A DNA stretch of 64,000 bases, taken from Aedes albopictus. Taxonomy: Eukaryota; Arthropoda; Insecta; Diptera; Culicidae. Under the pieces are notes generated by a model, which did not search any database, had not been told where the DNA came from, and was given only the letters and a program-made list of their open reading frames with translations. Positions 23,383-34,700 of the stretch are shown in pieces. Positions within the stretch are counted from its first letter, which is position 1; every line of letters starts with the position of its first letter. The stretch covers positions 377,084,706 through 377,148,705 of the forward strand of contig NC_085137.1 in the NCBI RefSeq assembly GCF_035046485.1, in the 5' to 3' direction. The translations under genes were made by a program, and so were the position numbers.

Positions 23383-24590
23383 TCTCAGTAGAGATTCTGG
23401 AGAAAATCTCAGTAGGGATTCTGGAGAAAATCTCAGTAGAGATTCTGGAGAGAATCTCAGTAGAGATTCTGGAGAGAATCTCAGTAGAGATTCTGGAGAG
23501 AATCTCAGTAGAGATTCTGGAGAGAATCTCAGTAGAGATTCTGGAGAGAATCTCAGTAGAGATTCTGGAGAGAATCTCAGTAGAGATTCTGGAGAGAATC
23601 TCAGTAGAGATTCTGGAGAGAATCTCAGTAGAGATTCTGGAGAGAATCTCAGTAGAGATTCTGGAGAGAATCTCAGTAGAGATTCTGGAGAGAATCTCAG
23701 TAGAGATTCTGGAGAGAATCTCAGTAGAGATTCTGGAGAGAATTTCAGTAGAGATTCTGGAGAGAATCTCAGTAGAGATTCTGGAGAGAATCTCAGTAGA
23801 GATTCTGGAGAGAATCTCAGTATAGATTCTGGAGAGAATCTCAGTGGAGATGCTGGAGAGAATTTCAGTAGAAATTCTTGAAAGAGTCTCAGTAGAGATT
23901 CTGGAAAGAATCTCAGTAGAGATTCTGGAAAGAATCTCAGTAGAGATTCTGGAAAGAATCTCAGTAGAGATTCTGGAGAGAATCTCAGTAGAGATTCTGG
24001 AGAGAATCTCAGTAGAGATTCTGGAGAGAATCTCAGTAGAGATTCTGGAGAGAATCTCATTAGAGATTCTGGAGAGAATCTCAGTAGAGATTCTGGAGAG
24101 AATCTCAGTAGAGATTCTGGAGAGAATCTCAGTAGAGATTCTGGAGAGAATCTCAGTAGAGATTCTGGAGAGAATCTCAGAAGAGATTCTGGAGAGAATC
24201 TCAGAAGAGATTCTGGAGAGAATCTCAGAAGAGATTCTGGAGAGAATCTCAGAAGAGATTCTGGAGAGAATCTCAGAAGAGATTCTGGAGAGAATCTCAG
24301 AAGAGATTCTGGAGAGAATCTCAGAAGAGATTCTGGAGAGAATCTCAGAAGAGATACTGGAGAGAATCTCAGTAGAGATACTGGAGAGGATCTCAGTAGA
24401 GATACTGGAGAGAATCTCAATAGAGATACTGGAGAGAATCTTAGTAGAGATACTGGAGAGAATCTCAGAAGAGATTCTGGAGAGAATCTCAGTAGAGATT
24501 CTGGAGAGAATCTCAGTAGAGATTCTGGAGAGAATCTCAGTAGAACTAATGGAGAGAATCTCAGTAGAAGTTCAGGAAAGAGAATATTGA
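23383..24590. repeat. 24-bp satellite, block 3 (forward again)
   Basis: About 50 monomers in the orientation of block 1. It is separated from block 2 by a 16-bp non-repeat spacer (GTAGATACCCTAAATG, 23365-23380 region). A subtype with AGAA instead of AGTA occupies 24175-24360. It decays into degenerate units up to about 24760. Confidence 0.97.
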
Positions 24591-24760
24591 TATGGAATCC
24601 TGAGAAAATCTCAGTAGATATTCTGAAAAGAATTAAAGTAGAGAGTATTCTGATATTTTAGAGAGAATCTCTGTAGAGATTTTGGAGAGAAACTCTGTAG
24701 AGTTTCTGAAGAGAAAATCAGTAGAGATGCTGAAGAGAATCTCAGTTTTGGAGAGTATCT

Positions 24761-25676
24761 GTGTTTGGAATATTTTGTTGATCACTTTTGTTTCACTGTT
24801 GTAGATAACCAAATATTTTTCAACAATCTGGATTTCGCACCACTCGTTAACAAAAACTTAACAAAGGACTAAATAAAATCGGACGAACCATAAATACAAC
24901 GCATAGCAGGACGCAGGACGCAGCACACGTTGGACGAAAGCACAACCACTGGGACGGCAATCTTCGACGCAAGGACAAATCACATCACATGGCTACATAA
25001 TGCCTAGTCAGAAATCGATGAGGATGATGAGGGGTGATTCGTATAGTTGTCAAAAAAAGAAAGCATAAAAGGTAAAAGGCATCAGAAATCAGCTAAAACA
25101 CAAAACACAAATATCCTACGCTTAAGCAACACAAACCAAACCTAACTACTCGAAGCTAGCTAATAAGCAATGCTAAGCTACTGTATACCTGTGATCAAGA
25201 GTACTTCTCAAAGTTGAGATATGGAAATGGATGAAGCGTGGAGAATGTGAGTTAAATGCATTTGTGATAACCGGTGCGGATGTTGCTGATGGATGATGAG
25301 TGGGAATGAGTGTCCAAATAGCGCTCTAGGCCACACCGAAAGCAATGTGGTAACATACAACAGTCACAAGGACACGGCTCACAAGAACGTCGAACAACAG
25401 CTGTTAAAGGGTTGTTTGCCCAGGTTTCTCATTTGCTGGTTTAGGAACAACAGTTTTGTTTAAGTGTGCTTTTGTACCGTTCAGTGTGCCTGGTTGTTGC
25501 TATCTACCACAAAACTCATCATCGACAATTTCGTGTCGGATCGAAATCGCCAACGAAATGGGTTATTTTTGGAGAGCGACGGTGACAGCAGACAAGCTTT
25601 TCGCGGGAAGCTTCGTGCAGCGGCCATTAGAATTTTTAGCAATGTGCGATAACAGAACTACAATGGATATAGGGGT
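24761..25676. other. 3' flank of troponin C, no other gene seen
   Basis: Unique-looking sequence between the satellite and the troponin C stop codon. It probably contains the 3' UTR on the minus strand. Plus-strand open frames at 25456-25758 overlap the last TnC exons and are not supported as genes. Confidence 0.4.
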
Positions 25677-25705
25677 TTATTCACCTGTCATAACCTCCAT
25701 GAATT
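25677..25705 (-). CDS. TpnC: Troponin C coding exon 5 (C-terminus)
   Basis: 29 nt. The split codon G|AA (Glu146, position 12 of loop IV) is followed by FMEVMTGE and the TAA stop at 25677-25679. The acceptor is CTTCTTCCAG, after a 63-bp intron. An AATAAA string overlaps the stop codon (GAATAAACC) and is probably fortuitous. I see no convincing polyadenylation signal further downstream. Confidence 0.95.
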
Positions 25706-28700
25706 CTGGAAGAAGAAGGAAAAAGTTCGTTAGGACTGGCCAATTTGAATTGAGGTGAATTGCAGTACCTTCAAAGTCTACCGTTCCTGAACCGTCAGCA
25801 TCAATTTCATCTACAATATCGTCCAGTTCTTCCTCGGGCACCGCACCGTCCAACTCCCGGAGGATCTGTTTGAATGAGTCTACTGGAATGAAGCCCTTGG
25901 CTGGAAGATAGAAAAGACCACGTGAATGATTTCAAATTGTCTCAAAATAAACAGATGCTCGTAACGACACATTGTATACGAGAATATTCAGTTCTAACGA
26001 GATTCCGTTTCTTTTTATAGACAATTGGTATTGCCAACTCAACTTGGCACCATCTCAAAGCAATGCACCACTTAACCATCATTGATTACAGTTGTTTTCT
26101 ATCAGCATTTTCACCGAATCCCAACCGTCGTCCGTTCACTAACCTTCCTTATCGTACATCATGAACACCTCTCGGAGTTCCTTCCGTAACGCGTCGTAGT
26201 CCTCCTCTGGTTCCACGTAGTTCGACGCCAGTTGCACAAACTCGTTGAACTCCAGCTGGCCGGATTCGTCCTCGTCGTACTCGTCGATCACATCCTCCAG
26301 CTCTTCCTCTGACAATGTGTGGCCGAGCAGTTCCAGGATGGTGCCGACGACGTCGGTGGGAATGCTGCCCGTCTTGTCCTTATCGAACGCATCGAAGGAA
26401 GCCTTCAGCACTGGAGAGGGAGGAAAAGGGGAATTATAAATCTATTTATAATTGAATGATAATGTGACAATCCCATTTAAACATGGTGTGTTGGAATACT
26501 GGACTTTGAAAAACAATTTTGAGAAATTTTCAGCATAACAATTTGCGATAAAGAATTGCGGAAGAGACCTGGGTGCAATCTCTAAATTTTTGACTTAGCA
26601 AACCAAAATGAAGGCACAACGCTTTCACACTGCTAACTTTTGGAAGCTTTGGAATTGTTTGAAATTTGAATAACATATTGGTTCTGAATTACATAATTAC
26701 ATTCACGCTATTCACACATTCTACGCTCACTGTAATTTCTTGGCATGTTATGTGCTGAACACATTGATTATGACTATATACAACCCTGTAAAGGCCTTGG
26801 AATTCAGCATGACCATGACCAGGTATTTTGATACCTTCTGATGCAGAAGGTGACGGGCTCGATTTCAGGTCAATCCAGCATCTTTTTTGGAACGGAATAC
26901 ATACTTGAGCTGAGAAGCTGTCTCCATTCCAGTGGGGACGATTTGCCAAGAATAAGGCAACCAATGATCATTAAAGGGGGCTACACTATTCACCGGCGAA
27001 GGTCAATGCAAACAAGACATCTACATGCTGTTTGCATTGCCGACAATGTTCTGAGTTGACAGCATGAAATATTGCCATGCTGTCTAATAATTTTTACACA
27101 TCCTCCCTTCATAACTTCAACCGACGATGCTACACCGCATCTAAATATGTTGAGCAGCTGTGGTGGGGATCGTTCACTGAACTACTGATTTCGGTTCAAT
27201 TTAGCTTGCTAGGGGAATACGATGTTGAGAACATGTGTTTGGAACCAGTAAGGTAAAATGTACCCTACGAAAAAAAAATCAATTGGAATTGAAATACACC
27301 CAAATTTTTAAAAGCAAGATGCAAATGGTTCGTTAACTATTATTGAACTTTGGGAGTTGTTTCGAATAATGGGGAGGAGGGCTAGAAGCAATGGAGAATA
27401 AGTGACAAAACCCACATTCGAGCGAGGTTTAACCCGTAAACACCCGGGACGATCTACTTTTGGTAGAAATGCAATATCTTCTTTGTTTTAAAACATTTTA
27501 CCCCGGCATTTTTTTTCATAGTCAAAGGGAATACTGCCCCTCTTGGCATGTCAGTCCCATTTCGTTTCTAATGCAAACCATATTTTTGTCACTCTCGAAG
27601 TCATTCGAAACAAATTAGATATTTTTCCTGTCTTATTTCACAGCGAAATATGCCACGAAAAGGATATGCATGAAGTGAATACATTTCTTTGAAAAATATT
27701 GGAGTTGTAATACAAATGGTAGACGCTTCGAAAAACAACATGGGACTGACATGCGAAGAGGGGCAGAATAGTTGTACTAAGAAATGCATAGTACCTCCCC
27801 TCTTTGCACCCTCACCCCTTTTGCGGGGAGCCGAAAATACGTGGCTTTTTTGTATTTTTTATAAGTTCTGCAAGTTTTTGTTCAAATTTTATCGTTTTGA
27901 TAATCATCAATAGTTTTTACACATCCGAGACATGCAATGTATTACTACCCATCATAGTCCGTTGAAGTTTTGATCCCAGAGCTATTCTAAGGCCTTCAAA
28001 GTACTCCGAAGTTTGTGACACAAATCCAATATTTTCAACCACATTTTATACACGATGAATGATCACAGAACAGAGTCTACGGTACTCAAAAAGCCTTAAA
28101 GCACCCCTAGAAAATTCATGGTACATGAATTGGGTCATCTAGGTCATCCAAATCACTCTGAAATTCATTTTCTTAAGATCTAAAACATCCACCATTGTTT
28201 GTGTTCACTCTGTTCAAGAAATTTAATCACGTTGATGTAAATTAGACCTCAAAATGCTATGAGCAACTTGATAGTTGCATTCCATGAAATACAAATGGCC
28301 TCCAATACACTTGGAAGTTTGGGTTACGATATATACATACTGTATCATGCTTTAGCTGTAAAAAAATTTGTCGAATGTAGTCTATACTGCTGATGGAACC
28401 TCAGTGCACATCTGTAATGCTTTTGGTACATTCATGGGATATTTCAGGCTTTCCAAAATATTCTGGAATTAGGATGTTCCAGGTCTACAGGCTCTACTCT
28501 TGTTTTTCTGCACTCTATCCGCATAATTCTTTCACGATTGTGTCTGTTGCACCTCATTGTATTACGAGTATCTTTATTTGTTGCTATTTGGGTGTCCACT
28601 GGCATACACATGGACCCAATGTATTTTGAAGTATGGGTCGCAATATCTGTAAATCTTGAGATATTTTTGTTGTGGCGAATTCTCGCGGAATATAATCTAC

Positions 28701-31700
28701 GCTACTCTTAGAATCTCAGAGTGCAATTCTAATAACTTAGCAACATTTACTTGGTGATCTAGGTCATCCAAACTATTCTAGAATTAAGACCATCAAGCGC
28801 TATAAGCTCTACTCTTGTATCTCTTTACTTCATCGGTGTAATTCTTCCACGATTATCTCTGCTGTTTCTTATAATATTTTGAGTATTTCTTTGTGTTACT
28901 TGTGCATCCACTGACATACAAATGACCTTTATGGTATTTGGAAGTGTCGAAAATTACCCAAGAATTCCTCTAGGCGTTCCTCGGAAATTCCTCCAGGAGT
29001 CCCTCAGAAATTCATCGTGATGTTCTCCGAGAACATCTACGAGTTCCTAGAGAATGCCTCAAGACTTCCACTGAAATTCTTCAGGAGTTTCCCAGCAGTT
29101 TCTCGAAAATTGCTTCAGGAGCTATGCTGGAATTCCTTCAGGAATTCCTCAAGAATTACTTCAAGAACTTTTCGAAAAGTCCTGCAGGAGTTCCTCGGAA
29201 ATATCTCCAGAAATTCCTCGAGGATTCCACGGGAGTCCCCCAAATATTTATCCAGGCATTCCTTTAAAACTCCTCAAGGAAATTTTCTCAAGAGATCCTT
29301 CAGAAATTTCTCCTGGGATTCCTCCAGGAAGTTTTCCAGGGATTCCTCCAGGAATTTTCTTAGGAATTTCTCCAGGGATCGCTCCAGCAATTTCCAGTAA
29401 GCTCGATGATTTTGCCAATCGCTCTTCAGCGGCAGGTCTTACTATCAACGGCAACAAGACCAAATCGTTGGATGTAAACACGGTCAACCCTTCCAGCTTT
29501 ACGGTAGTTGGGCAATCAGTGGAGAATGTTGAAAGCTTCCAATATCTTGGTAGCCAAATGGCGGCCGATGACCACCAAGATTGACATAGGTGCACGGATC
29601 AAGAAGGCAAAGGCACCTTTTGCGAGTTTAAGAATTGTATGGAAAAACAACCAGATCAGTCGAAGCACCAAAATCCGAATTTTTTACTTGAACGTGAAAT
29701 CTGTGCAGCTATACGCCAGTGAAACCTGGTGTGTATCAGTGGAGAACACACAACGGCTGCAGGTCTTCATTAATAGATGCCTGCGGTTTATACTTCGTGC
29801 ATGGTGGCCTCACAATTGCATCTCCAACGTAGAGCTCTATCGTCGATGTTATCAAAAGCCGATAGCTCGGGAGCGAAAGTGGAGGTGGGTCGGCCGCACT
29901 CTACGCAGGGGCGGAAACGAAATCTGCAAACAAGCGTTAGACTGGAACCCAGCAGACCCAGAGCAACATGGCAGCGCAGCCTCAACAACGAAATAAAGCA
30001 AATCGACAGAAATTTGACCTGGCCACAGGTCAAGGCGATGGCTGGCAATCACCCAGGATGGAAATCTTTCAATTCGCCCCTCTTTACCACCGTGGGTGCC
30101 CAGGACTAAAACACAACACAACGGAGAACACATATAACACCCAGTGGAGAATTTTCCGTTGGACGACAAGTTTTCCCCGACTGGAGCGGGAATCGAACCC
30201 ACATTCCGAGGCTTTCGAGACACCTAAACGACCGCTCGGCCACGAAGCATGGCAGACGGGGAGGTGGTAGAGAATTCATCTACCTCGGTTCCTTGCTAAC
30301 GGCTGACAACAGGGTGAGCCGTGAAATACGAAGGCGCATCATCAGTGGTAGTCGTGCCTACTACGGGCTCCAGAAGAAACAGCGGTCAGAAAAGATTCGC
30401 CCCCCGCATCAAATGTACCATGTACAAAACTCTAATAAGAGCGGTGGTTTTCTACGGGCACGATACATGGACCATGTTTGAGGAGGACCTGCAAGCATTC
30501 GTAGTTTTCGAGCTACGCGTGCAAAGGACGATCTTCGGCGGCATGCAGGAGAACGGTGTGTGGCAGTGAAGGATGAACCACGAGCTTGCTGCAATCTACG
30601 GGGACCCCACCTTCCTGAAAGTGGCTAAAGCTGGTTGGTTACGGTGGGCAGGACATGTTGCAAGAATGGCGGACAACAACCCTGTAAAGTGTTTTTCAGA
30701 TTTTGTGCTTTAGAGAGCACTTACAAGTGGGTTTCGTGGCCGTGCGGCTAAAGGCATCAGTCATCTGGGCATTTCGTAAGCCTCGGAGTGTGGGTTCAAT
30801 TCCCGCTCCAGCCGGGGAAAACTTTTCGTCAAACAGAAAATTCTCCACTGGGCCACTGGGTGTTATGTGTACTGTCCGTTGACTAGTGCTAGTGCTTGTT
30901 CAATCTGTACAACCTCTGGTTGAAGACGGTGTAGTATTTATTATTTACAAGTGAGGTGATAGTGACGGCATTCTATCCTCTTAGTAAGGTCGGGTGATAC
31001 TGTCTTGAAACGGTGCACTGCGGTGGATGGTCTAATGGCGGCACCCTTTTCCGTCCCATAAAACCGTGGCGTAGCCTTAAAGTACGTTCCTGACCTGTAG
31101 TCAGCTGAGGTTGGGTGGAAGTAGGTTCAGATTAACACTCTTGAATAGCGCTGATCCGACTCTGAGCACAGTACCCATAAGGCCCCTACCAACTCTCGGG
31201 TGGCCTTCCTGCTGGCATAGATAACCACCAGGATCACTCGATTACTTCATTGGCAGTGAGGGATGGTGGCTCTAAGAGGCAGGGGCGTACACTTTCGTTT
31301 CAATGATACACTTTCCTGCAACATTTGAATGAGTCATTTCAAGTGTTTCATACATTTTTCTAATGACTCGGTCGTTAAAAAAAACTTTTCCACTCATCGT
31401 AGCACTCGGTAGTCTCCCACCCGGTCGCATTGCTTGTGCTTCACCCGTCAGAGCATTAGTGTCTCACTGGTGCGCGCTAGTCTCTCAATGGTAACTGGCG
31501 CCAGTTAATTGGATTTAAGTGGTCGAATATTTTATCCTCTTTCATAAAACATCATTCTATTGGCGTGCACCACTATTTAAAAATGTGGTTTAAATAGTGT
31601 TTTAGCATGTTGAAGTATTTCAATGACTCATAAATGAAACGAAAATCCAAGTGTATCATCCCATGTTTCATACACACTTGTTTCTGTAGCAGCAACGAAC

Positions 31701-34700
31701 GAGTGTGTTGCTGGGTAAGAGATGAAGCATCACAGCAGTCCGTTCGCATGGGAAACGATTTGCTACAGTCGTCGTACGTCATGTTTTCCTTTCGAAATTG
31801 CACGACCCTGCTAAGAGGGGCCGAACAAAAATGACTACTAAATCCATAAACCGTGTGATTCAGAGTGGAGAAGCAGAGGGAACGACGTTGAACCCGTTCG
31901 TGCGAGGACTACTGGCGAGATCGCCAATACAAGGGGCTGGTGTACCCATCAGCAAGCAGGTGACAGAAGGTTCAACAAGAGGAGCACGAGGTGCAGCACC
32001 AGCCAAGGAAGCGCAGATGATTGGCATGGACTTCTCGCGGGTGCTGAACCGCATCAGGAGAGGTCTACCAAAGATGTTGATAGTTGCCTAACAGCTGGAC
32101 AAGCTGATTGGCTACACGATTGGGCGGACAACCATCAGCAAGGACCTGAAACAGGACCTGCTGAAGATCAGCAAATTGCTGGCTCTAGCCAAGAAGAAAT
32201 ATGATCTCCTGATCGAAGAGCGGAGTACGGCTGATGCGAGCAGAGAGGAGCGGCATTGGCGTATCTACGATTTTTTCCTAGGGGGTGCCTAGGAGGTGCC
32301 AGTTTCAGTGGCTTTCAGGTTGCTCTTTTTAAGGAAATACCGATCCGACCTCAATTTCCTAGTATAATGATATACTGCGTCGCGGGAAAATAGAACTTGT
32401 ATTTTCAGTTTGAACTTAAGTACTTAACAATCATCGCGACAACCCTTGTTTTGTGGATTGAAAATAATCAGGTCCATTAGAATACATTTTCGAAGCAATT
32501 ATTAGACGTGTAAATCTCGGAACTATAATATATCCACAAATTTGCGTGTAACTTGTATTCATCGTTACATCCTCTTTGTTTTATTGCATGATAATAACCC
32601 TTTAAAAATAGCTTTCAAGAACAATTTTAAGGAATATAAATACTTAAAAATTCAAAATCAGAATACATATTTCCATTTTTGGTTTGGCCACAAAATTAAT
32701 GGCTAAAAAAGCGTTTTTTAATTAGTTGAATATTACCACGTGGACACGAAATTACTTTTACAGAAAAATTGTGAGTATGATTCTCAAAACTACAAAATTC
32801 GCACTCGATTATCCTGAGTTCCGTTCTGAAGCTTCACTAACATATTATCAATCCAGTTGAAACCCGGAATTTGGTGCGAGCGAACTTCGATTTTTCTCAT
32901 CGGGATCCTGATGTTCGCACCAAATTCCGATTTTGACTGGATTGGTAATTACCATATATTAATATATCTGGTGAATGGAATGCTGTATAAAGCTGATTTT
33001 TTAAATAGTATTTCAAGCATTGTTTTGTTAATGTCAGCAATTCTATTGATATTTGCTTTTAAAAATTCTCCAATTATTCTTCAGGCAATTCCTTAGCGAA
33101 TTCTTTTAGTGAAGCCATTCGACAATAACTCTGGGAACATCCACACATTTTTTTTTTAAATCTTCGGCAAGTCATTCTGCTTTTTTTGGATTTTCGTCCA
33201 TTTTTTGGACTTTTATTATTTATGCTATTCGGTATTACTTCGCCAATTCCTTTGAAAACTCCTTCGGAAAGTCTTTCATAAATCGCTTCTATAATTTTAT
33301 TGAAAAATCTTCAGACACTTACTTCTAGATTTCTTCAGTTTTCATGCAAGGAATTCCTGCAGCAGATGATTCCGGAATACCTTCGGCAATTCCGATGTTA
33401 CTTACATTGAACATTTATTCGGGAGTTTCATCAGCACTTGGGAACTTCTTTGGTAATTCCTTTGGAAATTGATTCGGCAAATTTCTTAGTGATTGCTTCG
33501 GGAATTTATTTGAAAAAAAAAAAACTTTGGTGGTTCTTTAAAAATTCTGTCACGGTGATTCTACGGAAATTACTTTTAGGGTTCTTTTTAAATTTTCTTC
33601 AGAAATTCCTTTAATGCTTTCGGAAAATTCTTAATTTGTTTGAATTCATTTCTTTATTTTTTTATAGAATATATAGAATATTTCGGCAATTTATTTTAAG
33701 ATTGGATTTAGCCAATTTCCTTAAAAAGTCTTAATATTTTTTATTCAGGTAATTCTTATATGAATTCTTTTGGCAACTACTTTGAAAGCTCTAATGTAAT
33801 TTTGGTGGATTTTTTTCCGACAATTTCTTTGGGATTTTTTTCAGTAAGTTTTTCGTGAATTTCATGGGATTTTCTTTGACCAAGACCAGTTGACCAAGAC
33901 AACTTTCGGAAGCAATGAATATAAATACAGTTAAATCATAAAGAATTTCAAAAATAATCACAATAAAATTGCCCAATAAATCCGCAAAATAACTTGAAAA
34001 GAAATTGCTGAAATAGTTTCAGAGGAATAGTTATTGAAATTAAGCAAAAAAAAACCAAAGAAATTGCTGATGAAATTCTAATGAAACTACCGCAGAAATT
34101 TTCAAAAAAAAAAAAAGAATAATCCCCAAAGAAATGGTCATACTACGGTATAGCGAATACGGAGTCGTAGGTTCTAATCCCACCAGAACGCGATTTTTTT
34201 TTCATGTCTCAATTTGTCAATTAGCAACATTCTGTGCCTTCTAATTAATTACAAGTTTGTAAGGGAAAAAACTATAGGATTTCACTAGAGATTTCTCTAG
34301 TAATACCTTCTAGGATTTCTCTGGAAATTCCAACTATTCCCGAAATTCGATTAGGGATTTCTACTAGAATTCATTTAAGAGGAGTTCCAGGAGTAATACC
34401 GTGATAAATTTCTATAGTAATCCATAAATAAAAACTCTAGAATAATTCCTGGATGAGTCTCTAGAAAGGAAGGATCAAAGGAACTTCTGGAAATATCCTA
34501 GGAACACTACCTGGAAGAATCCTAGAGGGATTCCTGCATGTATCACCGTGAGAATTTTTTGACGAGACCTACAGGAGGCATTCCTGAAACATTAGAAGCA
34601 GGAATCTTTTTTTTTTAATTTTTAGTATTGTGTATTTTAACATATGCTAATTCTACACTTAAGCAGGAATCGCTTATGGAATCGCAGGAGGAGTTCCTGG

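Noticed and set aside
18061..24760. CRISPR array
   Set aside because: Repeats are contiguous with no unique spacers, and the genome is that of an insect.
25456..25758. Plus-strand 100-codon ORF as a gene
   Set aside because: It overlaps the last troponin C exon and its acceptor on the other strand and shows no recognisable domain.
29017..29400. 127-codon plus-strand ORF rich in Phe/Ser/Arg
   Set aside because: Generated by the degenerate GGAATTCCTC repeat; composition mirrors the repeat units.
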